Source of the DNA: an uncultured Chitinophagaceae bacterium
GTDB lineage: Bacteria > Bacteroidota > Bacteroidia > Chitinophagales > Chitinophagaceae
Reading direction: 5' to 3'
Length of the DNA stretch: 9,128 bases
NCBI GenBank assembly: GCA_946479005.1
Contig: CAMLEM010000047.1
Location: forward strand, 1-9,128
The notes beneath the pieces were generated by a model. It made no database searches. It saw only the letters and a program-made list of their open reading frames with translations, and had not been told where the DNA came from. Below are positions 1 to 7,440 of the stretch, piece after piece. Numbering within the stretch: the first letter of the stretch is position 1; every line of letters begins with the position of its first letter. The position numbers and the translations under genes are program-made.

Positions 1-1179
1 GCCGAAACCAGCCATCATCGCATCATCCACGCGGTAAACCTCATCACTGATCTCGGGGATGCGGTGGGAGATATATGAGAAAAGCCCATAGTGGAAAAGT
101 TTATAAAATTCTCCCGCTTTGTCTCCGGAGGCGGCCAGCATTTTGATCCTTTGTTGAAGGTCATCCACCGGTTTGGCCGCGTCTATGGAGGGAAATTTGG
201 GTTTTTTCCTGGGTCCGTATTCGAAGGTTTTCAGATCGAGTGCAAGGATCTCTTTTTCTCCTTTTTCCGATTTACTTTTTTTGAAGAACCCCTGTCCTGT
301 TTTATCACCCAACCAGTTGTTCTCCACCATTTTGTTCAGCCAGGCGGGAATGGTGAAGATCTCGCGGGATTCATCATAGGGACAATTATCATATACTCCC
401 TTTGCCACTTTTACGAGGGTGTCGATACCCACCACATCGGCCGTGCGGAAAGTGGCCGATTTGGGGCGGCCGATAATGGGACCGGTGAGCAGGTCGATCT
501 CGTCTATGTTAAGACCGAGCTGGTCCATCAGCTTAAACACCATCATAATACTGAACACGCCGATCCGGTTGGCGATGAAGGCGGGTGTGTCTTTGCAGAG
601 CACGGTTGTTTTCCCCAGGAAAAGATCACCATATTCCATTAAGAACTCAACCACCCCCGGGTCAGTATGAGGAGTAGGGATGATCTCCAGCAACCGGAGA
701 TACCTCGGCGGGTTGAAGAAATGCGTGCCGCAAAAATTATTTTTAAAATCTTCCGAACGTCCTTCCGTCATCATATGGATGGGGATGCCGGATGTATTTG
801 ATGTGATCAGGGTTCCGGGCTTCCGGTGTTTCTCCACCTGTTCAAATACTTTTTGTTTGATGTCAAGTCGCTCCACCACCACTTCGATGATCCAGTCGCA
901 GGAAGCGATATCCTTCATATCATCCTCGAAATTCCCGGTTCGGATCTTTTTGACCACATCGGGAATATAAACCGGGGAGGGATTGCTCCTGATCGCAGCG
1001 GCGAGGGCGTCATTGACCAGCTTGTTTCTTTCCGCAGGTTTCTTAGATTCTCTTGCGGCCTCTGGAACTATGTCGAGCAATAGAACCTGGACTCCCACAC
1101 CTGCAAAGTGGCAGGCGATTCGTGAGCCCATTACGCCACTGCCTAATACGGCGACTTTCCGGATCGTTCTTTTGAGCAT
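1..1179 (-). CDS. 3-hydroxyacyl-CoA dehydrogenase, FadB/FadN type (partial, C-terminus beyond left edge)
   Basis: Oxidises L-3-hydroxyacyl-CoA to 3-ketoacyl-CoA with NAD+ in cytoplasmic fatty-acid beta-oxidation. I translated the minus strand from ATG at 1179-1177 and found 393 open codons to the edge. The N-terminus is a Rossmann fold with a GSGVMG dinucleotide motif (Gly13, Gly15, Gly18), ending its first strand-helix unit at LLLD. Expected active-site residues are present: Ser130 in SNTSGI, His153 in THFFNPPRYL, Glu165 in LLEIIP and Asn204 in FIANRIG. A TGQGFF segment near residues 294-299 marks the end of the first 3HCDH C-terminal domain. FadN-type proteins are near 800 residues and carry an enoyl-CoA hydratase fold after this part, so about half is visible; whether the hydratase part exists here cannot be seen. 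No Shine-Dalgarno sequence is present; the leader is AT-rich. In related bacteria such genes often precede a thiolase and acyl-CoA dehydrogenase, which would lie to the left. The family call is firm; FadN versus another bifunctional subtype is inferred. Confidence 0.93.
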   Translation of the reverse strand, partial: MLKRTIRKVAVLGSGVMGSRIACHFAGVGVQVLLLDIVPEAARESKKPAERNKLVNDALAAAIRSNPSPVYIPDVVKKIRTGNFEDDMKDIASCDWIIEVVVERLDIKQKVFEQVEKHRKPGTLITSNTSGIPIHMMTEGRSEDFKNNFCGTHFFNPPRYLRLLEIIPTPHTDPGVVEFLMEYGDLFLGKTTVLCKDTPAFIANRIGVFSIMMVFKLMDQLGLNIDEIDLLTGPIIGRPKSATFRTADVVGIDTLVKVAKGVYDNCPYDESREIFTIPAWLNKMVENNWLGDKTGQGFFKKSKSEKGEKEILALDLKTFEYGPRKKPKFPSIDAAKPVDDLQQRIKMLAASGDKAGEFYKLFHYGLFSYISHRIPEISDEVYRVDDAMMAGFG

Positions 1180-1188
1180 AAAAATTAG

Positions 1189-1204
1189 TTAGTTATGCAA
1201 CTAA
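1189..1204. promoter_or_regulatory. Candidate operator: perfect inverted repeat upstream of the 3-hydroxyacyl-CoA dehydrogenase gene
   Basis: The plus strand reads TTAGTT-ATGC-AACTAA, a perfect 6-bp inverted repeat with a 4-bp centre. It lies 10-25 bases upstream of the dehydrogenase ATG, where a bound dimeric regulator could block transcription or initiation. An extra TTAG at 1185-1188 makes a tandem TTAGTTAGTT. The size and AT-rich symmetric form resemble MarR-type sites, and beta-oxidation operons are commonly controlled by dedicated MarR, TetR or GntR regulators. No regulator gene is in the window, so the regulator assignment is inference; a chance palindrome in AT-rich DNA remains possible. 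Confidence 0.35.
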
Positions 1205-1279
1205 ATCGTACTCGAAGATAAGTAAATCTATAATGGATTAAAACCAGGTCTCAGCAGCTCTCTCTGAATCCCCTGGGTT

Positions 1280-1311
1280 CTTCTTGCAGCAAAAAATACA
1301 GCGACAAGAAG
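1280..1311 (-). repeat. 7-bp inverted repeat downstream of the AsmA-like gene
   Basis: CTTCTTG at 1280-1286 is the exact complement of CAAGAAG at 1305-1311, with an 18-base loop that contains a run of six A on the plus strand (T in the transcript). It starts about 21 bases past the stop of the AsmA-like gene and is the only stem of note in the 1180-1332 gap. It could act as a weak terminator or a 3' end stabiliser, but the T-run is inside the loop rather than after the stem, so it is not a standard intrinsic terminator. Confidence 0.25.
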
Positions 1312-1332
1312 GCTGCGTATTTTGGATGGTGA

Positions 1333-4300
1333 TTATTGAAAAGGAGAAAATCCGCGTTCTTTAAGTTCCGCGTGATACTGCCGGCGGGTCTTTTTGTTAT
1401 TTCCCACGCCAATGCTGGATTGGAAACCACCAGTGGCGATCTTGACCAGGTAATTGAAAACAGAACGGTTCCGGTTGCGGACCACAAGAAGAAGGGCGGG
1501 CTCCTTTTTGCTTTTGTTCCGGATCACAAAAGTGTTGGCCAGGAAACTCAATAATCCCTTTGTATTTCGACCTTCCAATCCTTCACCGTCTTTCAAAAGC
1601 AGTACTTTCAAGCCCGAATACTTCATTTGCATTTCCCCGAAGGCGAGATATTCATTGGCCTTCACCCGCAGGATCGCTGAATCCATCTCCCCGCTTTTGA
1701 TATAGATCTTACCCAGTGGCACCAGCGCCGCATTCAGGACCTGCATCCTTGTAGGAAGGAATTTTGCCTGTATGTCCATCCCCACCAGGTCATCTTCGTA
1801 GGATTGTTTGAGTCCCAGTTCAACGCGTACAGAATCGAGAAGTGTGCCGGAAAGCAGGAGGTCGAGTGAATCACCGACATCGAAGTCCTGGCTTTTTACA
1901 TTTTTTCCAAGGAGGCTGATCCCGCTGATGGGAATATTGACCGATTTACCGGAGGACGAGATTTCCGTGTACGAAACAGTACCATTTCGGGCCTCCAGGT
2001 TCTCCACGAATACAGGTAAGCCCAGTTCGCGCAGCAAATTCACCGGCAGGTTTTTGATAAGGCTGCTATCGTAGGGGAGGCGGGTATCCTTGATGATCTC
2101 GAGGTTGATGCCGTCTACCAGGAGTTTGGATCCCTTAATGCTGTTATCACTTATGAAGGCCCCAATATCGGCATCGGCCAGGAAGATCTTCCCGGTATTC
2201 ATCTTCAAATAATCCTTTTGAAGTTGCTGCCTGGCAAAGAATGAATCGGGAGTGAAGAGGGGAAGCAGGGAAAGGGAGTCTATGCCGAACATTTTTGCCG
2301 GCCGGCTGATATTCAGCCCACTCCAGCTCAGCACATTGTTAGGGCCTTTCAGGGAACCGTTGAACCCATTGACCCGAAACCGAAGGTTTGCCTTTGTGAG
2401 ATTTTTGAGATCGGTGATCGAGGAATTGCTAAGCCCCAGGTCCTGCAGCCCGATCCTTTCTATATGAAGAGTTTGCTTTTTCTTTCCCAGACTGTCGAAT
2501 AACAGATCTCCGGCATTCATTGATTGGAGTACTGCCTGCCAGTCTAACCCCTGCCTGTTCTCCCGGAGACTGAGATCTGTAATGTCCGCGCTAATATGGC
2601 CATTCCCGGTGTTGAATTTTTTTCCCTGCGGACTTTGAAAGGAAAATTTGGCCAGGGAGAGAGCGAGTTTTTTTACCAGCAGGTCCCACCCGTTTTCTTT
2701 CCGGTTGACCAGGCCGGAGATCTCGATCGCATTGCCGGAACCCCGGCCGTCCCATTCGATTGCCAGGTTGCCATTCGTTTTTTTCGTTTCATATTCAAGG
2801 CGGGGATCTTCAATACGGAGTGAGTTGATTGAAAGTTCCGGCATCTGGGGGGTATCGTGTTCACCCGCGACAAGCAGGGCTTTTAAAAAGGGTGACTGGA
2901 TCACCACATTGTCAAGTTTCGCTTTCCCGTCGAGATAAGTTTGCACAAAGGGAATAAAGCTCAATTGCGGCACTTCAATCGAGAGCTCACCCCTATCGTC
3001 TTTCCTTTGATATGTAATGCCGGTAAAAGTCGCCCGCTGCAAATCATCCACCTCATATTTTGTGATCCTGGAGTTTGAATTCTTTCCCCGGATGTTCAGC
3101 TTCGAACCGCTGAATGTCAGTCCATCCAGCCTGAGGGATTTTCCCGGCCGTTTGTCAAGTTGCTCAAAAGCGAGTTCATCGAGATGGGTGGAATAATTGA
3201 CGTCCCTTATCATCCCGGTCACCGTTGTATTCTTCCCTTTGACATTGGAGATATTCAGCACAGAATTCATTTCCCTTCCACCGGTACCGGTGTTCAAACT
3301 GAATTTTGCCTTTCCCCAGCTGATATCACTCGAGATGATATCACCCTTTTTTTCGTCCACCAGCATTTTATCCACCAGTACGTCTTCCAGCTCTAAAGCG
3401 AACTTGCCCCGTACATCATTGATATCGAGAAAGCCCGCGGAGAAATGGCCGGATTGGCCAATGTACCGGATGTCTTTCATCTTCATTAGCACGTCCCCGG
3501 CGCGGATGATGCCATCTTTAAAATCAAGCGAAGTCAGGGAATTTTTTATGCCTGCGAGCTGGGTTGACTTCAACAGGTTATAACTTTCTATGGACAGGGT
3601 GGCCTGGTCGAGCTGGATCCGTACATTTTTATTCACCTTCAGGTCGATCTTGCCGTCCACTACATCGAGATACGCAAGATCCATTACTTCGTTGATGGAG
3701 GCAAGGGATTCAAACACATTGGCACCTCCCCGTTTTCCCAGTTTATCGGAAACGGTATAATCAATCCACGGATGAAAAAGCGTCGCCTGGTCTGCCTTGA
3801 GTTTTCTTTCAAAAACCAGGGCATCCCAGGAAAGCCCTCCGAGGTAAAATTGCGGGATATTGAATGTATTTATGATCCTTCCCCGGTCCAGTTTATGAAA
3901 CACGAAATTGCTGAGATGAATGCGATCATCGCGGAAAAGTACACTGTCAAACTGCACACTGTAGCTGCTGTCGCGGATGAAATTCTCATAGTTCCGGATC
4001 GCCATCGTAAAGCTTCTAACCTTGATGGGAGTTTTGGCATCCTGCCGGATGCTCAAGCCTTCCATATCGAAATTATTACGGGTGAACGAATAGGAAGTGG
4101 GTACGCCGTTCTTGACCGTGTTAATATTAAAGTCTGCATTGCTCACCACTACATTATTGAGCAAAAGATCTCCGGTAAGTTGTTTGATGATATCTTCCAG
4201 GCGGGGGGTGACATTCTCATCCTTTCTTTTCCCCAGTTCCACGGAGAGATTGAACTTTGGGTTTACGCAGTACACCGAATCGGCCTTGATCACTTCCGCC

Positions 4301-5160
4301 TTGTAAAGCGTATCGAAGTCAATATCGATAAGCTTCAGGGCATCCATATACATTGTAAACGCCGCTGAAGAACTGTCCGTCTTCAATGCCGCGATGGTGC
4401 AGGTATCAAACTCCACGAGTTTTTTTTGCAGGTCGATGTTGAATTTCTGGAAACTGAGCCGGTGCCGTTCATCGGGAAAGACGATATCCTGGTCGTGCGT
4501 CCTAAGGATCACGTTATCACTGAACAGGATTTTATCCCGGGCGCCCTGGATGGTCGTGTCCACGGAAAGATTATCGATCTGGAAAAAAAGATTATTGATC
4601 ACGATGGGACGCCGGCCCGGTTGTATCCTGTTGACCAGTGTGAATGTCCCTTCGTCGATGAGGAACCGGGAAACACGAAGTACCTGCAATGCATCCTGGA
4701 TGGAGTTATAGATATTTCCCATTTCCTCGGGAAGAGAAATGTCCGATTCGGTCACGTCCTGGCGCTTCTCACTTCTTTTCAGGCGGGTTACCACGATATC
4801 CGGTTTCATCAGTGTCAGCGTGTCAATGATGATCCGCTTATCAAAAACGATGGGCAGGATGGCATCGACTTTCAGGCGGATTTTTTCCACGCTAAAACGG
4901 TAAGAGGAACTGGCCCCCACGGTGTCAGTGGAAAAGAAGACAGCGTTTTTAAACTCCATTTTCTTGCTGAACCAGTTGAAGCTGAATTTGTCCACCTTGA
5001 GCCGGATCTTCCCGTTGGAGCGCGATTCCACGAGGTCTTCGATCAGCTGGCGGGCGTGCGCCTTAAACCAGAAATGAAAAGCAACGGAAGCAACGATCAG
5101 GAACCCCAGTATGTAACCGGAGATCTTAAGGATCCGTTTGCCAAAGCGCCTGTTCGTCAA
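1333..5160 (-). CDS. AsmA-like large membrane-anchored envelope protein
   Basis: A 1275-residue protein with a basic N-terminal tail (residues 3-12 rich in R and K), one hydrophobic segment at about residues 10-32 (ISGYILGFLIVASVAFHFWF), and a very long periplasmic part of alternating beta-strand-like blocks. Just after the membrane segment comes a charged stretch and a short beta unit (FSFNWFSKKMEFKNAVF, about 59-75) typical of the AsmA/TamB/YhdP superfamily start. The C-terminal block with FNYLVKIATGGFQSSIGV (about 1235-1252), followed by a basic tail, resembles the end of DUF748/AsmA-like proteins. Family members such as TamB, YhdP and YdbH form long grooves that carry phospholipid between inner and outer membrane; that role is inferred here. 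The start is TTG at 5160-5158: an in-frame TGA lies at 5184-5182 and the first in-frame ATG is residue 68, after the anchor. The gene follows metG by 84 bp on the same strand. A weak TAATTTG box sits at 5189-5183. Precise subfamily is unknown. Confidence 0.8.
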   Translation of the reverse strand: MTNRRFGKRILKISGYILGFLIVASVAFHFWFKAHARQLIEDLVESRSNGKIRLKVDKFSFNWFSKKMEFKNAVFFSTDTVGASSSYRFSVEKIRLKVDAILPIVFDKRIIIDTLTLMKPDIVVTRLKRSEKRQDVTESDISLPEEMGNIYNSIQDALQVLRVSRFLIDEGTFTLVNRIQPGRRPIVINNLFFQIDNLSVDTTIQGARDKILFSDNVILRTHDQDIVFPDERHRLSFQKFNIDLQKKLVEFDTCTIAALKTDSSSAAFTMYMDALKLIDIDFDTLYKAEVIKADSVYCVNPKFNLSVELGKRKDENVTPRLEDIIKQLTGDLLLNNVVVSNADFNINTVKNGVPTSYSFTRNNFDMEGLSIRQDAKTPIKVRSFTMAIRNYENFIRDSSYSVQFDSVLFRDDRIHLSNFVFHKLDRGRIINTFNIPQFYLGGLSWDALVFERKLKADQATLFHPWIDYTVSDKLGKRGGANVFESLASINEVMDLAYLDVVDGKIDLKVNKNVRIQLDQATLSIESYNLLKSTQLAGIKNSLTSLDFKDGIIRAGDVLMKMKDIRYIGQSGHFSAGFLDINDVRGKFALELEDVLVDKMLVDEKKGDIISSDISWGKAKFSLNTGTGGREMNSVLNISNVKGKNTTVTGMIRDVNYSTHLDELAFEQLDKRPGKSLRLDGLTFSGSKLNIRGKNSNSRITKYEVDDLQRATFTGITYQRKDDRGELSIEVPQLSFIPFVQTYLDGKAKLDNVVIQSPFLKALLVAGEHDTPQMPELSINSLRIEDPRLEYETKKTNGNLAIEWDGRGSGNAIEISGLVNRKENGWDLLVKKLALSLAKFSFQSPQGKKFNTGNGHISADITDLSLRENRQGLDWQAVLQSMNAGDLLFDSLGKKKQTLHIERIGLQDLGLSNSSITDLKNLTKANLRFRVNGFNGSLKGPNNVLSWSGLNISRPAKMFGIDSLSLLPLFTPDSFFARQQLQKDYLKMNTGKIFLADADIGAFISDNSIKGSKLLVDGINLEIIKDTRLPYDSSLIKNLPVNLLRELGLPVFVENLEARNGTVSYTEISSSGKSVNIPISGISLLGKNVKSQDFDVGDSLDLLLSGTLLDSVRVELGLKQSYEDDLVGMDIQAKFLPTRMQVLNAALVPLGKIYIKSGEMDSAILRVKANEYLAFGEMQMKYSGLKVLLLKDGEGLEGRNTKGLLSFLANTFVIRNKSKKEPALLLVVRNRNRSVFNYLVKIATGGFQSSIGVGNNKKTRRQYHAELKERGFSPFQ

Positions 5161-5229
5161 GGTGCGGAATTGTTTTAACCTTCAAATTACTGAATAAAGC
5201 GGGCTTTGGCCTAACTCTTTGGTCGTGAA

Positions 5230-5247
5230 TGACCTGTTAAAAGGTCA
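5230..5247 (-). repeat. Inverted repeat overlapping the metG stop codon
   Basis: TGACCT and AGGTCA flank a 6-base spacer (GTTAAA on the plus strand), giving a perfect 6-bp stem. In the metG transcript the first three bases of the stem are the TGA stop codon itself. There is no T-run after it, so it is not a classical terminator. It could be an mRNA 3' stem, a protein-binding palindrome ahead of the AsmA-like gene, or chance. Confidence 0.3.
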
Positions 5248-7365
5248 ACTCACAAGTGAACCGGGACTAACAGTTTCTTCCGGTTTAAGTAACCGCAGTT
5301 TGCCGTCCTTATCTTCTGCCGTCAGGATCATCCCCTGGCTTTCGATCCCTTTCATTTTACGGGGTGCCAGGTTGGTCACCACGATCACCTGTTTGCCGAC
5401 CATTTCTTCCGCTGTATAGTGTTGCGCAATCCCTGAAACGATCGTCCTTTTTTCAGATCCCAGGTCCACTTCCAGCTTCAAAAGCTTATCGGCTTTTTCC
5501 ACTTTGGAACAGGCAAGGATAGTGCCTGCTTTCAATTCCAGTTTGGCAAAATCATCATACTGGATGATAGCCTTGGCCGGCGCTGCATTTAATCCGTTTT
5601 CGGTTGACGGGACTTTTCCTTCAGTCATTTTTCCTGATTTTAATTTTTCAACCTGGGAGGCGATCTCTTCGTCTTCGATCTTCCGGAAGAGGAGTTGCGG
5701 CTCGCGAAGGCTGTAGCCGACACTGAGCAATTTCATTTTTCCGGCGTTCTCCCAGTCGAGCATTTTTTCGACCACTTTCATCATATGGATCATTTTCCCG
5801 GCTGTGGCGGGGAGAATGGGATTGACATAGATCGCAAGATTGGCACAGAGTTGAAGACAATGATGCATCGTATTATCTATCGATCGCTGCGCCTCTGAAT
5901 TCGCAGGATCTTTTTCAAGTTGCTTCGCTTTTATCCAGGGTTCTTTTTTCTGCAGGTACTGATTTCCTTTTCTTGCCAGGTCGATCACAGCGTAGAGCGC
6001 TTCCCTGAACCGGTAATTATCGAATGCCTCTTCCAGGATCCTTTTAGTATTGGCGATCTCGGTTTGCAGCTCGCGGTCATTCTCATCCGTTAAGCTGTCG
6101 TGCAGGGGCGGGACCTTCCCTTTACAGAGCTTATGCATCAGGACAAAGCTGCGGTTGACGAAGTTCCCGAATATGGCCACGAGTTCGCTGTTCACCGCAT
6201 CCTGGAATCCTTTCCAGGTGAATTCACTGTCTTTTGTTTCCGGGGCGATCTGTGTGAGATAATACCTCAACATATCCACGCACTGCGACCCGCCATTTTC
6301 TTTATCAACAAAATCCGTGATGTAATCGCGCATATCCAGCTTCCAGTTGCGGCTGGTACTCATCTTATCTCCTTCGAGATTCAAAAATTCATTGGCAGGC
6401 ACATTACCCGGGAGAATATTGCCGTGAAGCTTCAGCATCACAGGGAAAATGATGCAGTGGAATACAATGTTGTCTTTCCCGATGAAATGGACCAGTTTGG
6501 TGCCGGGATCATACCAGTAAGGCTTCCAGTCTTTATGGTTATCAAGCGCCCATTGTTTGGTGGCGCTGATGTAACCGATCGGCGCATCAAACCATACATA
6601 TAATACCTTGCCCTCTGCTTCGGGAAGAGGAACTTTTACCCCCCAGTCAAGGTCGCGGGTAACCGCACGGGACTGCAATCCCCCTTCGATCCAACCTTTA
6701 CATTGTCCCACTACAGTGCTCCGCCAGTCATCTTTATGATCTTCAAGTATCCATTTCCGTAAGAATTCTTCGTGTTTACCCAGGGGAAGGTACCAGTGGC
6801 TCGTTTTTTTCCTGATAGGAGGCTCGCCGCTGAGCGTACTCACAGGATCGATCAATTCGTCGGGGCTTAATGTACGGCCGCAGTTCTCACACTGGTCGCC
6901 GTAAGCGCGGTCGCTGCCGCAATTGGGGCATTTCCCCCTGATGAACCGGTCGGCGAGAAAGGTGGCAGCCTTTACATCATAATATTGTTCGGTTTCCCTG
7001 ATCTCGAGTTCTCCCCGGTCATTCAGGTAAGTAAAAAATTCCCGAGCTGTTTCGTGATGCACCGGTTCGCTGGTGCGATGGTAGATATCGAAGCTGATAT
7101 GGAGCTTTTCAAAATCCTCCTTCATCGCTTCGTGATATTTGTCGATGATCGCCCGTGGCGTAGTACCTTCCTTCATTGCCTGGATGGGGATCGCGGTACC
7201 GTGTTCGTCGCTTCCACAAACAAAAACGACGTCTTTTTTCTTCGCTCTCAGGTATCGTACATAAATATCCGCGGGAACATAGGCCCCTGCCAGGTGGCCC
7301 ACGTGTTTCAGGCCGTTGGCATAAGGAAGGGCCGAGGTGATCAAATATCGAGCAGGTTCTTTCAT
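5245..7365 (-). CDS. metG: Methionyl-tRNA synthetase with C-terminal tRNA-binding domain
   Basis: Charges initiator and elongator tRNA-Met with methionine using ATP, in the cytoplasm. It is a 706-residue class I synthetase. The HIGH-type motif is HVGH at 21-24 after PYANG; the KMSKS-type motif is KMSTS at 334-338. The connective region carries one four-cysteine zinc knuckle (Cys146, Cys149, Cys159, Cys162). WFDAPIGYIS at 258-267 lines the active site. The helical anticodon-binding domain has an N-x-x-x-R pair (Asn401, Arg405) and a Trp477 in KEPWIKA, matching the residues that read CAU in the E. coli enzyme. Residues about 601-706 form an EMAPII/Arc1p-like OB-fold tRNA-binding domain (IVSGIA, NLAPRKMKGIESQGMIL), which dimerises in related enzymes. 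The length is normal and all key residues are present. The start is ATG at 7365-7363, with no clear Shine-Dalgarno sequence. The gene is divergent from the LD-carboxypeptidase gene and may be co-transcribed with the AsmA-like gene downstream. Confidence 0.98.
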   Translation of the reverse strand: MKEPARYLITSALPYANGLKHVGHLAGAYVPADIYVRYLRAKKKDVVFVCGSDEHGTAIPIQAMKEGTTPRAIIDKYHEAMKEDFEKLHISFDIYHRTSEPVHHETAREFFTYLNDRGELEIRETEQYYDVKAATFLADRFIRGKCPNCGSDRAYGDQCENCGRTLSPDELIDPVSTLSGEPPIRKKTSHWYLPLGKHEEFLRKWILEDHKDDWRSTVVGQCKGWIEGGLQSRAVTRDLDWGVKVPLPEAEGKVLYVWFDAPIGYISATKQWALDNHKDWKPYWYDPGTKLVHFIGKDNIVFHCIIFPVMLKLHGNILPGNVPANEFLNLEGDKMSTSRNWKLDMRDYITDFVDKENGGSQCVDMLRYYLTQIAPETKDSEFTWKGFQDAVNSELVAIFGNFVNRSFVLMHKLCKGKVPPLHDSLTDENDRELQTEIANTKRILEEAFDNYRFREALYAVIDLARKGNQYLQKKEPWIKAKQLEKDPANSEAQRSIDNTMHHCLQLCANLAIYVNPILPATAGKMIHMMKVVEKMLDWENAGKMKLLSVGYSLREPQLLFRKIEDEEIASQVEKLKSGKMTEGKVPSTENGLNAAPAKAIIQYDDFAKLELKAGTILACSKVEKADKLLKLEVDLGSEKRTIVSGIAQHYTAEEMVGKQVIVVTNLAPRKMKGIESQGMILTAEDKDGKLRLLKPEETVSPGSLVS

Positions 7366-7388
7366 TGCCTAATACGTTGAAAAACAAA

Positions 7389-7396
7389 CAAAATTA
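7389..7396 (-). promoter_or_regulatory. Candidate Bacteroidota -7 box for metG
   Basis: Read on the minus strand this is TAATTTTG, an exact fit to the TAnnTTTG -7 element of Bacteroidota housekeeping promoters. It lies about 23 bases upstream of the metG ATG, which would give a short leader of roughly 15-18 bases. I see no TTTG or TTG at the expected -33 distance, so the promoter is only half supported. Confidence 0.3.
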
Positions 7397-7440
7397 AGGG
7401 CAAATCTTGTATGTTAGGCCCGCCTTGTTAAATTGCGTAA

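Noticed and set aside
91..642. A 183-codon plus-strand open frame opposite the 3-hydroxyacyl-CoA dehydrogenase
   Set aside because: The minus-strand reading has conserved active-site motifs throughout this interval, so the plus-strand frame is a shadow.
1251..1487. A minus-strand frame overlapping the 3' end of the AsmA-like gene, considered as a sign of a frameshifted tail
   Set aside because: The AsmA-like frame itself keeps the expected C-terminal block (FNYLVKIATGGFQSS) and a basic tail to its own stop at 1333, so no frameshift is needed.
4426..5178. A 250-codon plus-strand open frame opposite the AsmA-like gene, and others at 3772-4368 and 3197-3583
   Set aside because: They lie fully antisense to a well-supported gene, have no recognisable domain, and show composition expected of the opposite strand of coding DNA.
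5196..5207. AAAGC-GG-GCTTT inverted repeat in the metG to AsmA-like gap, considered as a metG terminator
   Set aside because: The arms are only 5 bp with a 2-base centre, too tight for a stable RNA hairpin, and no T-run follows.
6100..6603. A 167-codon plus-strand open frame inside metG
   Set aside because: It is antisense to conserved catalytic and anticodon-binding segments of methionyl-tRNA synthetase and has no family features of its own.
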